Shown: one piece after another, positions 8,449 to 18,267 of the stretch
Layout of the letters: the number at the start of each line of letters is the position of its first letter
Position numbering within the stretch: the stretch's first letter is position 1
Program-made: the position numbers and the translations under genes
Source: an uncultured Bacilli bacterium
Lineage (GTDB): Bacteria > Bacillota_I > Bacilli_A > RF39 > UBA660
Direction: 5' to 3'
DNA: 64,000 nucleotides
Assembly: GCA_934131175.1 (NCBI GenBank)
Contig: CAKOZD010000006.1
Span: forward strand, 10,149-74,148
Notes under the pieces: generated by a model
Databases searched by the model: none
Told to the model about the DNA's origin: nothing
The model's input: only the letters and a program-made list of their open reading frames with translations

Positions 8449-9273
8449 CTACTTTAAATTAATTATTTCTTCTTCTGTTAGATTTGTATATTTTTTTATA
8501 AGATTAATATCTACATTATCCTTTAACATATTCTTTGCTATTTCATTTTTAGATTGTTCTGATCCTTCTTTTAATCCTTTTCTAATTCCTTCATCTCTTA
8601 TAGAATTTTCTATCATCATATTATCTTTTTCTGCTGATATGAAATTCAAAAAATCTGCATCTTCATTTACTTTTACTAATTCTTCCATATACTTTTTCAC
8701 AACTCCATTTCCCTTTGATATATTTTCTAAATCAGTTACTCCTAAATCAAGCATTATATATTCAATATATTCATTTATTTCTTTTTCATCCTTATTATAC
8801 CAAAACTCCATATATTTATCCATGTTTAATTCAATAATTAAAAAATTACTTACATACTTATTTCCATCTTCATCTTGAATATAATATTTACTAAATAATT
8901 TATCTTTCTTTAAACCATAACTAAAATTAATCTGAATAATATTAATATTTGGATCATACTTATCACCTCTTGCTGTATAACTTGTATAAGTATTACAAAT
9001 ATAAGATGTATTTCTAACAGGAATATAATCACTATAATACGAATTAATCTCTACTTGTATCTTTCCAATATTAGTATCTAAAAATAAATCAAAATGTTTT
9101 CTTTTAACATGAATATTTAAGACATTTCTCTCTAAATTTAAATATTTAATATTCTCAATTTTTAAGTTTAAAATCTTTTCAAGTAAACAGGTTAGTAAAT
9201 CCTTATTTTCTTCTTTCATAAATACTTCTTTAAATGCCGCATCATATCGACAAGTATAAAATTGTTTTTCCAT
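8449..9273 (-). CDS. Rpn-type PD-(D/E)XK nuclease family transposase-like protein
   Basis: A 274-residue protein of the PDDEXK_2 / Rpn family. The opening YDAAFKEVFMKEENKDLLTCLLEKIL is typical, followed by the nuclease core DLFLDTNIGKIQVEINSYYS, in which IQVEIN stands where most members have an ExQ or ExK. The C-terminus is the usual helical tail with repeated KEGxEQ and an HTH-like end (DINLIKKYTNLTEEEI). Relatives such as RpnA promote recA-independent recombination and cut DNA; many are mobile. An intact copy here and a decayed copy at 4876-5165 show past duplication. The gene is intact; activity is likely but unproven. Confidence 0.85.
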   Translation of the reverse strand: MEKQFYTCRYDAAFKEVFMKEENKDLLTCLLEKILNLKIENIKYLNLERNVLNIHVKRKHFDLFLDTNIGKIQVEINSYYSDYIPVRNTSYICNTYTSYTARGDKYDPNINIIQINFSYGLKKDKLFSKYYIQDEDGNKYVSNFLIIELNMDKYMEFWYNKDEKEINEYIEYIMLDLGVTDLENISKGNGVVKKYMEELVKVNEDADFLNFISAEKDNMMIENSIRDEGIRKGLKEGSEQSKNEIAKNMLKDNVDINLIKKYTNLTEEEIINLK

Positions 9274-9322
9274 GTAATCCCTCCTATCTTATTATTCAAA
9301 AAAATTTTAAACACAAAGAAAA

Positions 9323-9348
9323 AAATAGTAAGAAAATTCTTACTATTT
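9323..9348 (-). terminator. Terminator of the AAA+/vWA/ankyrin operon, containing the stop codon
   Basis: AAATAGTAAGAA (9323-9334) and TTCTTACTATTT (9337-9348) form a perfect 12-bp stem with a T-run on the minus strand. The TAG stop of the ankyrin gene lies within the stem. Confidence 0.75.
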
Positions 9349-10050
9349 ATAAATTAATTTTTTTATATCTTCTCTATAACTTTCTAATGTCTCTTCTGCT
9401 TCATTAATTAAATCTTTTGGTTCTTCTTTTTTAGAAAATTCAATATCTCTTTCAAACATGCTTTTATCAAATTCTACACTTCCACTAGAATCCAAAAATG
9501 TTTGATTTAAAAAATTAATATTATTAATATAAGCCCCTGCTTGAACTAGCATATTAAAGCACTCACTTTGATTATGCATCTTAGCACTCATTAAAGCACT
9601 ATCTCCATCTAAACATCTTTTATTTATGTCTGCTCCAAAGAGTATTAATATTTCAAGTATTTCTTTATTTCCATGTCTTGCACTAGCCATAACCGCAGTA
9701 GTTAAATAATCATTCACTTGATCAACATTAGCCCCTGCTTTAATTAAAGTAATAAATGTTTTTAAATAATTCTTTCTAGCACAAATAAGCAATGCATAAT
9801 CACCTTTTTTAGAATTCTTATATTCTATATCTGCTCCATTATAAATAAGTTCTAAAACACGATTAAAATCATCATTAAAACCCTTTTTAGAAATAATACT
9901 TAAAAGTTCACTTCCAAGACTTTCTTTCTCACTATCACTTACACTCTTAATTTTACTTCTAAATTCTTTAATACTCTCATCATCTAATCCATATTTTTTT
10001 AAAATACTAATTCTATCATCAATTAAACTACTTAAACTATTATTATTCAT
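9343..10050 (-). CDS. Ankyrin-repeat protein
   Basis: A 235-residue cytoplasmic protein with about four ankyrin repeats at roughly residues 45-180, for example GDYALLICARKNYLKTFITL, LTTAVMASARHGNKEILEIL and GDSALMSAKMHNQSECFNML with the usual GADI or GANV turns. The N-terminal 40 residues and C-terminal 55 residues are helical and charged. Its start codon overlaps the last 8 nt of the AAA+ ATPase gene, so translation is coupled. It is the last gene of a four-gene operon and ends in a strong terminator. Ankyrin repeats mediate protein binding; the likely partner is the AAA+/vWA pair, which is inference. Confidence 0.88.
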   Translation of the reverse strand: MNNNSLSSLIDDRISILKKYGLDDESIKEFRSKIKSVSDSEKESLGSELLSIISKKGFNDDFNRVLELIYNGADIEYKNSKKGDYALLICARKNYLKTFITLIKAGANVDQVNDYLTTAVMASARHGNKEILEILILFGADINKRCLDGDSALMSAKMHNQSECFNMLVQAGAYINNINFLNQTFLDSSGSVEFDKSMFERDIEFSKKEEPKDLINEAEETLESYREDIKKLIYK

Positions 10051-11797
10051 TTACTTTCACTTTAACCTTTTCTTTTTTAATATCAGAAGATAAATTAATA
10101 GCCTCATCTACAGAAGAATAATCACTATCACTAACTTTATCTAAATAAGAAACATCAGAAATATTTTTAGAAACATCTAAATTATAAACATTAAAATTAT
10201 TATCATCATCAGTTTTTCCATAAACTAAACAATTAATATTAAATGAACCAAAACTAAGTCCTAGAGCATCATCACTAACTTGTTTAGCACTCTTTTCTTG
10301 ACTCTTATAAACAGCTATCATGAAATTAATAAAACACTTAATGTCACCCAAAAATGCACTTGGAACTATTGGATAATTACACATAAGTCTATATTTAAAA
10401 TTACCATCACTATCTACATCATTAGCAACAATTAATTTTAATCCGTTTCTTTCTTTTAAAAGAATACCATTTTCATATACTTTAATACCCACTCTAGAAG
10501 CATTCTTAACTAAATTATCAATTAAATCATAACGAGCTAAATCTGGCATGCTTATACTACCAATATCAACCCATTCATTATCAGAACTTTTAAAAATATC
10601 ATAACCTCTTTTTACATAAGCACCTTCATCAAAAAAATTACTAATAAATTTAGGTTCTTCAAAATGAGAAACAAGTCTTCCATTTTCAAGTTCTATTCTC
10701 TTTTCTTCTTCTAACTTACTAAATCTTTCTTTATATTCATGAGTTACCTTATCTAATTCATCCATCTTAGCATTTAACTTATCAAAAGTATCTTTATATA
10801 TATTTCTAGCAATTAAACTATTAATACTTTCTTCATTTTTATCTTCATCACTCTTACTACTTTTCATACTATTAATAAGATTATATAACTCTTTATTATT
10901 ATTTTTTACTTCACTTTCAAAAGTCTTAATATCATCTAAAGATTTAAACATATTTTTAACAATAGAATTATAAATAACATGTTTAGGAGCATTTGCTCTT
11001 TTTAATAACCTATCAGCATCTTCTAGTGCAATTAACATCTCCGAACAAGCTGGAAGTCTTTTATATATTTCACGATTGTTATAAGCCTCTGCATACATTA
11101 AAGTAACTAAGTTAAGTAATCCGTCATTTACTTTATTTTCTTTTTCTTCAATCAACAATCTATTTGCAAGTTTAAAAAACAATTCTGGCGTCATATAGTC
11201 TAGTCTTATTATTCTAAGTCTTCTAGATAATGGACCAGATACTTCTTCTCTCATATCATTTTTACAAAATATTACTTGTAAATGTGACTTAAATTCATCT
11301 TTTACTTCTAAATCTCCATGTTGTGTAGAATTAATTTTTCCATCTTGTAGTAATTGTAAGAAAAAGGCATCGGTTTCTTCTCTTGCTTTATCATATTCAT
11401 CTATAAATAGAATAACTCTATGTCCTTCATTTGCTTTTTTTATTGCTTCTACTAACTTACCTGGTATATTTACTTTACGACCGTCTCTTGTAATTGCTGC
11501 ACTTACATTTATATCTTCAAATAATTCTGATTTACCAGTAGTTACATCACATTGATAACTTATCATTACAGTTTTATCATCAACCATTTTTTTACATATC
11601 TCAGTATAAGTTTTTGCAAAAGCAGTCTTTCCTGCACCTGGAGGGCCCTCTAAACATATTGCATAAATATCTTGACCTGTTTGTTTCTCTTCTTCATCTA
11701 TCATGTATAAAGCATTATAAGTATCATACAATAACTCTTCATTTGCATAATAACCAATCTCTTCGATTTTATCTTTCATATTATTATAATCAATCAT
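10043..11797 (-). CDS. MoxR-type AAA+ ATPase
   Basis: A 584-residue protein. The N-terminal 300 residues are an AAA_5/MoxR ATPase: Walker A GPPGAGKT at 51-58, Walker B VILFIDEYD at 128-136, sensor-1 VIFCKND at 175-181 and the arginine finger region GPLSRRLR at 188-195. Residues about 300-370 are a coiled coil, and the last 200 residues are an unassigned domain. MoxR ATPases work with vWA proteins as chaperone-like remodelling machines, and a vWA gene lies directly upstream, 9 nt away. The extra C-terminal half is not part of the standard MoxR fold and may carry the substrate specificity. Confidence 0.88.
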   Translation of the reverse strand: MIDYNNMKDKIEEIGYYANEELLYDTYNALYMIDEEEKQTGQDIYAICLEGPPGAGKTAFAKTYTEICKKMVDDKTVMISYQCDVTTGKSELFEDINVSAAITRDGRKVNIPGKLVEAIKKANEGHRVILFIDEYDKAREETDAFFLQLLQDGKINSTQHGDLEVKDEFKSHLQVIFCKNDMREEVSGPLSRRLRIIRLDYMTPELFFKLANRLLIEEKENKVNDGLLNLVTLMYAEAYNNREIYKRLPACSEMLIALEDADRLLKRANAPKHVIYNSIVKNMFKSLDDIKTFESEVKNNNKELYNLINSMKSSKSDEDKNEESINSLIARNIYKDTFDKLNAKMDELDKVTHEYKERFSKLEEEKRIELENGRLVSHFEEPKFISNFFDEGAYVKRGYDIFKSSDNEWVDIGSISMPDLARYDLIDNLVKNASRVGIKVYENGILLKERNGLKLIVANDVDSDGNFKYRLMCNYPIVPSAFLGDIKCFINFMIAVYKSQEKSAKQVSDDALGLSFGSFNINCLVYGKTDDDNNFNVYNLDVSKNISDVSYLDKVSDSDYSSVDEAINLSSDIKKEKVKVKVNE

Positions 11798-11806
11798 ACT
11801 TTTCCC

Positions 11807-13933
11807 CTACTTTCTTCTTTGCAATGTTTTATCATGAGAAACAAAACAAAGAGTTTCAAATCTATTTTCATTAACTTTAATCAAACCATTTATTATATCT
11901 TCTGCACTATTTGTTTGATAAATAAATCCCCTAAATCTACCCAAATCATATTTAGTAAAACAATTTTCAAAACAAAACCAATAAACTTTAGCTTTTTGTG
12001 ATAAACCAATAACTTCACTCAAAGGATCAAAATCAGAAAATACAACACACTTTTCACATTCCTTAGATAATAAATAATCATCAATATCTCTATTTATAAA
12101 TTTATAAGTAACTTTAGAATTTCTAATAAACCTATCACTATTACCATAACTATATCCACTATATCCTGTACTTTCCAATACACTAACAAGTTCATCTATT
12201 GTAATATTTTTATCAATCTTATCTATCTGTACATTAACTCTTTCATTAAAACCAATTAAAACTTTAACATTCTTTTTAAGAAGTTCAATTGCTATTACTG
12301 CTAACATATTAGTATATTCACTCATACTACCAGACATATCAAAATAAAATGATAATGGTACATTCTCACTTGATCCATTCGCATACTGATATCCATACTT
12401 ATCTTCTAATACTTTATTAAGTTGTTCAGTCTCTAAATGTACAATCATATCTTTAACTTCCCATTTATGAAAACCATGAGTTTTAGAAAAAGAATTACTT
12501 CTAATATTTAAATCAGTATCTCTCTTACAAAATCTTTGATTCAAAAACTTACTAATTAAAGTTCTAACTAAACTATCTGGTATACTAGAATACTTACTAG
12601 TATCAATACTATATCCATCTCCTCTATCCCTATCTTTAAAAGATGGAAGAGAAGATAATTCTTCTAAGAATTTATTACTTTGATCACTAAGTCTATAATC
12701 ATCCTTTTCAGATGACTCTTCAGATATATCTTCATCTGGTTTCAAAGATTCTCTTTCTAAGTTTAATTTCTTTTTAGAATACTCATCTAATTTATCTCTT
12801 AATTCTTGTAATTTTTCTTTTCTTTCATCTATTGATTCACTATTTTCCTGACTATCATTTGTATTGCCAGAACTATCGCTTTTCTCATCTAAAGTACTAT
12901 CTTCATTTGAAGAATCATCACTTTCAGAAGTTGAACCACTACTATCATTGCTCTCGCTAGAACTAGTTCCTAACTCATCACTATTATCGAATGAATCATT
13001 TTCTTGGCCATCATCTGCATTGCCAGAATTATCACTTTGTTCACCTTGTTCATCTAAAGTAGTCTCATCACTTGAAGAATCATCACTACCAGACGTCGAA
13101 TCAGAACAACTACTATCATTACTCTCACTAGTCCCATTAGAACTAGTTCCTAACTCATTATCATTATCGGATGAATCATTTTCTTGACTATCATCTACAT
13201 TACCAGAATTATCACTTTGTTCGCCTTTTTCATCTAAAGTATTTTCTTCACTTGAAGAATCTTCACTACTAGAAGTTGAATCAGAACTACTGTCATCATT
13301 ACTTTGACTAGCATCATTAGAACTAGTTTCTAACTCATCACTATTATCGGATGAATCATTTTCTTGGCTATCATCTGTATTACCAGAATTACCACTTTGT
13401 TTGCCTTGTTCATCTAAAGTATTTTCTTCACTTAAAGAATCATCACTACTAGAAGTTGAATCAGAACTACTACTATCACTAGTCTCATTAGAACTAGTTC
13501 CTAACTCATCACTATCATCAGATGCATCACTTTCTTGACTATCATCTATACTACCAGAATTATCGCTTTGTTCACCTTGTTCGTCTAAATTACTATCTTC
13601 ACTTGAAAAATCATCACTACTAGAAGTTGAACTAGAACTACTATCATTACTCTCAATAGTCTCATCCAAGTCTTTTTCTAACTCATCACCGTTATCAAAT
13701 AATGAATCATCTTCATCACTTTCTTGAATAGTATTTTCTTCATTACTATTTAAATTATCATCAGTATTTTCTAAACTATCATCATCACTAAAACTATCTT
13801 GATCAGTATCTATATTGTTTACTAAATCTGTATTATTGGAATCCAAATTATCTAAATCTTCTTTTTCTTCTCCAGTTGTTTCTTTTTCTACTATTTCTTC
13901 TAAATTGCCTTTTTCAAATCTCCAAAATCTCAT
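11807..13933 (-). CDS. vWA-domain protein with long Ser/Asp-rich repeat region
   Basis: A 708-residue protein. Residues about 20-355 are extremely rich in Ser, Asp, Glu and Asn, including about four near-identical repeats of 57-60 residues. Residues about 355-440 are a charged helical linker. The C-terminal third is a vWA domain with MIDAS motif DMSGSMS (Asp532, Ser534, Ser536) and a further CVVFSDFDPLSE strand, which may bear the later metal ligands. There is no signal peptide, so the acidic repeats are probably cytoplasmic. It is the natural partner of the MoxR ATPase downstream. The acidic region resembles SdrD-type linkers in composition only. Confidence 0.85.
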   Translation of the reverse strand: MRFWRFEKGNLEEIVEKETTGEEKEDLDNLDSNNTDLVNNIDTDQDSFSDDDSLENTDDNLNSNEENTIQESDEDDSLFDNGDELEKDLDETIESNDSSSSSTSSSDDFSSEDSNLDEQGEQSDNSGSIDDSQESDASDDSDELGTSSNETSDSSSSDSTSSSDDSLSEENTLDEQGKQSGNSGNTDDSQENDSSDNSDELETSSNDASQSNDDSSSDSTSSSEDSSSEENTLDEKGEQSDNSGNVDDSQENDSSDNDNELGTSSNGTSESNDSSCSDSTSGSDDSSSDETTLDEQGEQSDNSGNADDGQENDSFDNSDELGTSSSESNDSSGSTSESDDSSNEDSTLDEKSDSSGNTNDSQENSESIDERKEKLQELRDKLDEYSKKKLNLERESLKPDEDISEESSEKDDYRLSDQSNKFLEELSSLPSFKDRDRGDGYSIDTSKYSSIPDSLVRTLISKFLNQRFCKRDTDLNIRSNSFSKTHGFHKWEVKDMIVHLETEQLNKVLEDKYGYQYANGSSENVPLSFYFDMSGSMSEYTNMLAVIAIELLKKNVKVLIGFNERVNVQIDKIDKNITIDELVSVLESTGYSGYSYGNSDRFIRNSKVTYKFINRDIDDYLLSKECEKCVVFSDFDPLSEVIGLSQKAKVYWFCFENCFTKYDLGRFRGFIYQTNSAEDIINGLIKVNENRFETLCFVSHDKTLQRRK
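12900..13640 (-). repeat. In-frame tandem repeats of about 180 bp within the vWA gene
   Basis: A segment reading GAACTAGTTCCTAACTCATC on the plus strand recurs near 12959, 13140, 13320 and 13491, giving a period of about 180, 180 and 171 bp. All units keep the reading frame and encode Ser/Asp/Asn/Glu-rich blocks with the core DELGTSSN and LDEQGEQSDNSGN. Confidence 0.85.
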
Positions 13934-13947
13934 TTTTCTTTACTACA

Positions 13948-14310
13948 CTATCTCTTTTTTTGAAAAACATGATTATTATCATTAGAACTAATTGAAAAAT
14001 CGCCTTCTGCTTTTCTAATTAATTTACCATTCAAATCAAATAACCATGAAACTTTCTTTTTATCTTCAAAAATTTGTAATTTATTATCTTCAACTCCAAT
14101 AGAAATTACTTTATTAGAAGTTGGATATACTGACTCTTTTTGCTTTCCACCTTTAGAAGATATTACAACAAAACCATAATGTTCTCCTCCAACCATAACA
14201 CCAGGCATCAAAGAACAACTACTATAGCCTTCACTATTTTCAAAAAGAATATCAAAATAATTATCTAATCTTATACACATTGGATTTAATATTTTAGAAT
14301 TATCATCCAT
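13948..14310 (-). CDS. Uncharacterised 120-residue protein, first gene of the AAA+/vWA operon
   Basis: Not recognised. It is a soluble, beta-rich-looking protein without signal peptide or membrane segment. Visible features are a Gly-rich middle (GVMVGGEHYGFVVISSKGGK) and a later segment KKVSWLFDLNGKLIRKAEG that looks like a pair of beta strands. GGAGG lies 7 nt before the ATG. It is 14 nt upstream of the vWA gene and starts the operon. By position it could be an adaptor or substrate of the MoxR/vWA machine, which is inference only. Confidence 0.75.
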   Translation of the reverse strand: MDDNSKILNPMCIRLDNYFDILFENSEGYSSCSLMPGVMVGGEHYGFVVISSKGGKQKESVYPTSNKVISIGVEDNKLQIFEDKKKVSWLFDLNGKLIRKAEGDFSISSNDNNHVFQKKR

Positions 14311-14397
14311 AAGAACGCCTCCAATTAATTATTTATAATAGCATAACCAAGAAAAGATTAAAAGAAAAATTTTCTAACCGTTAAAACTATAAATTCA

Positions 14398-14425
14398 TTG
14401 CTTATTATATAAATAATGTTATAAT
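14398..14425 (+). promoter_or_regulatory. Promoter of the giant LRR operon in the divergent intergenic region
   Basis: TTGCTT (14398-14403) and TATAAT (14420-14425) with a 16-nt spacer, 27 nt before the ATG at 14452. The divergent minus-strand operon starts at 14310, so both are controlled from the same 141-bp gap, which allows coordinated control. Confidence 0.65.
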
Positions 14426-14451
14426 AACTAACTATTAGAAAGGGACCAGTT

Positions 14452-17400
14452 ATGATTAGTACAAATAAACAAAATAACAAAATTAAAGATTACCGTTTTT
14501 TTGAAAATCAAGACATAGAAAGAGTAGTAATTAAAGAAGGCATAAAAATTATCGGAGAAAGATCATTCTATAAATGTAAAAACTTAAAAAAAATAATTTT
14601 GCCAGATAGTCTAGAAAAAATAGAAGCAAGTGCCTTTTCTGGTTGTGAAAACCTAGAAGAAATAGTTCTTCCAAGGAACTTAAAGCACATTGACTATAGA
14701 GCATTTGCAGATTGTAAAAGACTAAAAAGAATTGTTATTCCAGACAGTGTAGAATCAATTGATTGGGGAGCATTCTCCGGATGTGAAAATCTAGAAGAAG
14801 TCATTCTTCATAAAAATTTAAAAAAAATTAGTAAACAATTATTCTTAAATTGTAAAAAATTAAAACATGTAGAACTGCCTAAAGGCTTAACAGAATTACC
14901 CGATGAATGTTTTAAAGGATGCCATAGTCTTGATTTAAAACTTAGTCCCGATATCGAAACACTTGGAAAAAGCACTTTTGAAGACTGCTACAAATTATCA
15001 ACTTTTCCAAAATACGTAACTAAATATGGTATTAATACATTTAAAAATTGCCGTAGTCTTACATCAGCAATTATAAATAAAGATATAACAAAAAGAAAAT
15101 ATATTCATGAATTACCTGATGGCCTATTCGATGGTTGTATTAATTTAAGCTCAATAGAATATGAAAATACAAATAAAATTAGTATTGGAAAAAGATGTTT
15201 TAGAAATTGTAAAAGTCTAAAAGAAATTCCAAACTTTATTAATAATTACAATGAAAGAGCCTTTGAGAATTGTAACTCTCTAACACATATTAATTTAATT
15301 TCTAAAAAAATCCCATTCGCTTGTTTTAGAAATTGTAAAAATATAAAGGAAGTTACTAATCAAGATATAATTGAAGAAATTGAATCATTCGCTTTTTCAG
15401 GATGTGAAAGTATAGAAGAATTTTCTCTTACAAATGTTTTAAATGTTCCAAGTGAAGTATTTAGTAATTGTAAAAAATTAAAAAAAGTAAAATTAAATAA
15501 AAATACAAAAAGGATTGAAACAAAAGCCTTTGAAAATTGTTATGAATTAAATGACATAGACTTACCTGATACAGTTGAAGTTATCAAAAAGTTTGCATTT
15601 GCAAATTGCATAAATCTTGAAAGATTTAGAATACCAAAAATGTTAACTACTCTAGATAGTAGTGCTTTCGCATTCAACACTTCTCTAAAAAAAATTGAAA
15701 ATAATCCTGAAAATAATTTCTACCAAGCACTTGATAATAAAATATTATTTGATAATAGAAATCAAAAAATTATTTTATATGCTGGAGGATTAAATGAAGA
15801 AAAATTGTCATTAGAACCATTCACGATAATAAATAATCAAAATGGAGAAACAATATTTCCAATAAATTCAATTGCAAAATTTGCCTTCTCAACTGCTCCT
15901 AATCTAAAAGAACTAGACATATGTTCATCTGTATCAGAAATAGATAATAATGCTTTTGTTGGAGCAAACAATTTAGAAAAATTAAAAATTATCATTATAC
16001 CATTTTTCACATCAGTAAATCTGCAAACAACAAGTGACAATAAAATAATAGTAGATGAAAAAGATAAATCACCATTTCCTTTTAAAGAATTAGAGTTTAC
16101 TATATCAAGTGATAATAAAGATAATAGAAATCCAGTGTTCTTAATGTTCAATAACATTAACTCAAACTTTGAAAACTTAAGAAAAATAGAATTTAGTAAT
16201 GACTGTAGTTATTTTATTTCAAATAATTGTTTTGAAAATTGTAATCAAGTAGAATCAGTAAAAATACCAAATAATGTTTTAAGTATAGGTACAAATGCAT
16301 TCCATAAAAATACTAAAGTACTTTTTGATAATGGATTAGCACTAACAAACCTCCTACATATGGGAAAAGGTAAAGATTATTTTGGCGATTATATACGTTA
16401 TGATATTAATGATAACGAAACTTTTTATATAGAAAATAATGGTGAAATTATTAAATTAACAAAAAGTGATATTGAAAGACTTTGTAAAAATAGTGATCTA
16501 ATAAAAGAATCACCAATAAAGGTTGTAGACTTTTTAAAATGTCTTAAAAAATTTGATTTAGAAATACCATTATTATTAAATGGCGTATTAATAAAAAATA
16601 TAAGTCTAAAAAATAAAGTAATTCTTCTTAATACACTAAAAAAAGATGACACATTCTACCTTAATGTTTTAGAAAAATCAAAATTATTTGATAAAGATGA
16701 TACTATTACACAATCTATCCTAGAAGATGATAATTTTGAAAAAGTAGTAGATTATATTAACTTTTTTAAAAACTACAATATTAAAGAAGAACTTCTATAT
16801 AATAAAAGACTCTTCAATAGTTATAAAGTAAAAGATTTAGAAGAACTGGTAAATTTAGATTATCCCCTTCTTTTAAAAACACTTACTGAAAGTGAATTAC
16901 TAGAAATTAAAGAAAGTGATGGACTATCAGGAAAAATATTATTTAGAAATACATTGAAAGACTTTATTATAAATATTAAAAACTCAAACATCAAAGATAA
17001 ATATATTTTTAATAAAACATTTATTGCTTGTGCAAAAAATCCATTATTTAAAGAATTATTGGAAGTATATGATGCAAATACAAAAAGACTATTAAAAGCA
17101 AGTAAAACTATTACAAACAATAAAGCATCATTTGATAACTTTAATGATTTATTAACTCTTATGAAAATAACAGGTGCACTTGAAAAAGACCCAATAACAA
17201 GACAGCGCGCCGCAACTTTTATTACTGAGAAAATATTTAGTGAAACTCTAAGTAATGAAGATAAAAATCCAAATAAAATAATTGGTGATGACATTCATAG
17301 AGTTTTTAATTTCGAAGCTGAATTTGGATATAATAGTGAATTTGCAGATTTCTTTTTAAATAATTATCAAACTATAATTGCTGAAGAAAAAAATAAATCT

Positions 17401-18255
17401 GGATTTATACAAAGAGTTTATAAAAACTTTAATGAAATTTCTAAAACTTCTACATCTAATAAAGGTAGACAAAGAAAACTAAAAGTAACACTTGAAAAAT
17501 GTAAATTTTATCTTCAAACTCATAAATTTGGAAAAGTTTCACAAGAACATGCCGAATTAGCAAAATTAATTGGAGCTTGGTATGATAAGAAAAATACATT
17601 TGATAAGGCCGTTGAATTAGAAAAAGAAATAGAAAATGCTCCAAGAAATATTTTTACAAAAACATATATTGATGAAAATAATAGAACAATTTATGATAAT
17701 GATCCAAAAAATGACTTAAAAGAAGAGTTAAATGAAAACTATTCTTATCATTGGTTACCTAAACAAGATATTGATAACTTTGTACTTGGAAAATATTGTA
17801 ATTGCTGTGCTCATATAGAAGGTGCTGGTCAAGGAATAATGCGTGCAAGTATGGCACTTAATTGTTGTCAAAACTTAGTAATAAGAAATGAAGAAGGAAC
17901 TATTATTGCTAAAGCAACTATCTATGTAAATAAAGAACAAAACTATGCTGTCTATAATAATGTAGAAGTCTCATTAAAATATAAAAATGAAGATAATTTA
18001 AAGAAAATATATGATGCTTTTATAAGAGGAACAAATGCCTTCTTAGAAACATACAACTTAAATAATCCTAAAGAACAAATTAATGAAATTACAGTTGGAC
18101 TAAATAGAAATGCTTTAAGTAAATATTTAACAGATGAGAAACATCCAAAAACAAAAACTTATCAGGCACTTAAATTTGGAATATACTCAATTGAAAAAGA
18201 TTATCGCTACAACGGAGATTGGGAGTATGGACAAAGACTAATTTTAAAAAAGTAA
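14452..18255 (+). CDS. Giant cytoplasmic BspA-type leucine-rich-repeat protein with conserved C-terminal NCCAH domain
   Basis: A 1267-residue protein. Residues about 15-420 and again 490-620 are LRR_5 (BspA-type) repeats built on the unit F-x-x-C-x-x-L-x-x-I-x-L-P (for example AFSGCENLEEIVLPRNLKHI). Residues about 650-960 are helical and unassigned. The last 300 residues are shared with the next gene; its centre is LGKYCNCCAHIEGAGQGIMR with Cys1118, Cys1119 and His1121, then CQNLVIRNEEGTIIAKATIY. No signal peptide or anchor is present, unlike surface BspA proteins, so it is probably cytoplasmic. The Cys/His cluster could be catalytic or metal-binding; no family name is assigned. It is 12 nt upstream of its paralogue and divergent from the AAA+/vWA operon. 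Confidence 0.85.
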   Translation: MISTNKQNNKIKDYRFFENQDIERVVIKEGIKIIGERSFYKCKNLKKIILPDSLEKIEASAFSGCENLEEIVLPRNLKHIDYRAFADCKRLKRIVIPDSVESIDWGAFSGCENLEEVILHKNLKKISKQLFLNCKKLKHVELPKGLTELPDECFKGCHSLDLKLSPDIETLGKSTFEDCYKLSTFPKYVTKYGINTFKNCRSLTSAIINKDITKRKYIHELPDGLFDGCINLSSIEYENTNKISIGKRCFRNCKSLKEIPNFINNYNERAFENCNSLTHINLISKKIPFACFRNCKNIKEVTNQDIIEEIESFAFSGCESIEEFSLTNVLNVPSEVFSNCKKLKKVKLNKNTKRIETKAFENCYELNDIDLPDTVEVIKKFAFANCINLERFRIPKMLTTLDSSAFAFNTSLKKIENNPENNFYQALDNKILFDNRNQKIILYAGGLNEEKLSLEPFTIINNQNGETIFPINSIAKFAFSTAPNLKELDICSSVSEIDNNAFVGANNLEKLKIIIIPFFTSVNLQTTSDNKIIVDEKDKSPFPFKELEFTISSDNKDNRNPVFLMFNNINSNFENLRKIEFSNDCSYFISNNCFENCNQVESVKIPNNVLSIGTNAFHKNTKVLFDNGLALTNLLHMGKGKDYFGDYIRYDINDNETFYIENNGEIIKLTKSDIERLCKNSDLIKESPIKVVDFLKCLKKFDLEIPLLLNGVLIKNISLKNKVILLNTLKKDDTFYLNVLEKSKLFDKDDTITQSILEDDNFEKVVDYINFFKNYNIKEELLYNKRLFNSYKVKDLEELVNLDYPLLLKTLTESELLEIKESDGLSGKILFRNTLKDFIINIKNSNIKDKYIFNKTFIACAKNPLFKELLEVYDANTKRLLKASKTITNNKASFDNFNDLLTLMKITGALEKDPITRQRAATFITEKIFSETLSNEDKNPNKIIGDDIHRVFNFEAEFGYNSEFADFFLNNYQTIIAEEKNKSGFIQRVYKNFNEISKTSTSNKGRQRKLKVTLEKCKFYLQTHKFGKVSQEHAELAKLIGAWYDKKNTFDKAVELEKEIENAPRNIFTKTYIDENNRTIYDNDPKNDLKEELNENYSYHWLPKQDIDNFVLGKYCNCCAHIEGAGQGIMRASMALNCCQNLVIRNEEGTIIAKATIYVNKEQNYAVYNNVEVSLKYKNEDNLKKIYDAFIRGTNAFLETYNLNNPKEQINEITVGLNRNALSKYLTDEKHPKTKTYQALKFGIYSIEKDYRYNGDWEYGQRLILKK

Positions 18256-18267
18256 GGAGATGAAAAT

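Noticed and set aside
8414..8878. Plus-strand open frame opposite the Rpn-type nuclease
   Set aside because: Phe/Ser-rich antisense shadow of a clear minus-strand gene with family motifs.
12864..13187. Plus-strand open frame within the vWA repeats
   Set aside because: Caused by the repetitive Ser/Asp codons on the other strand.
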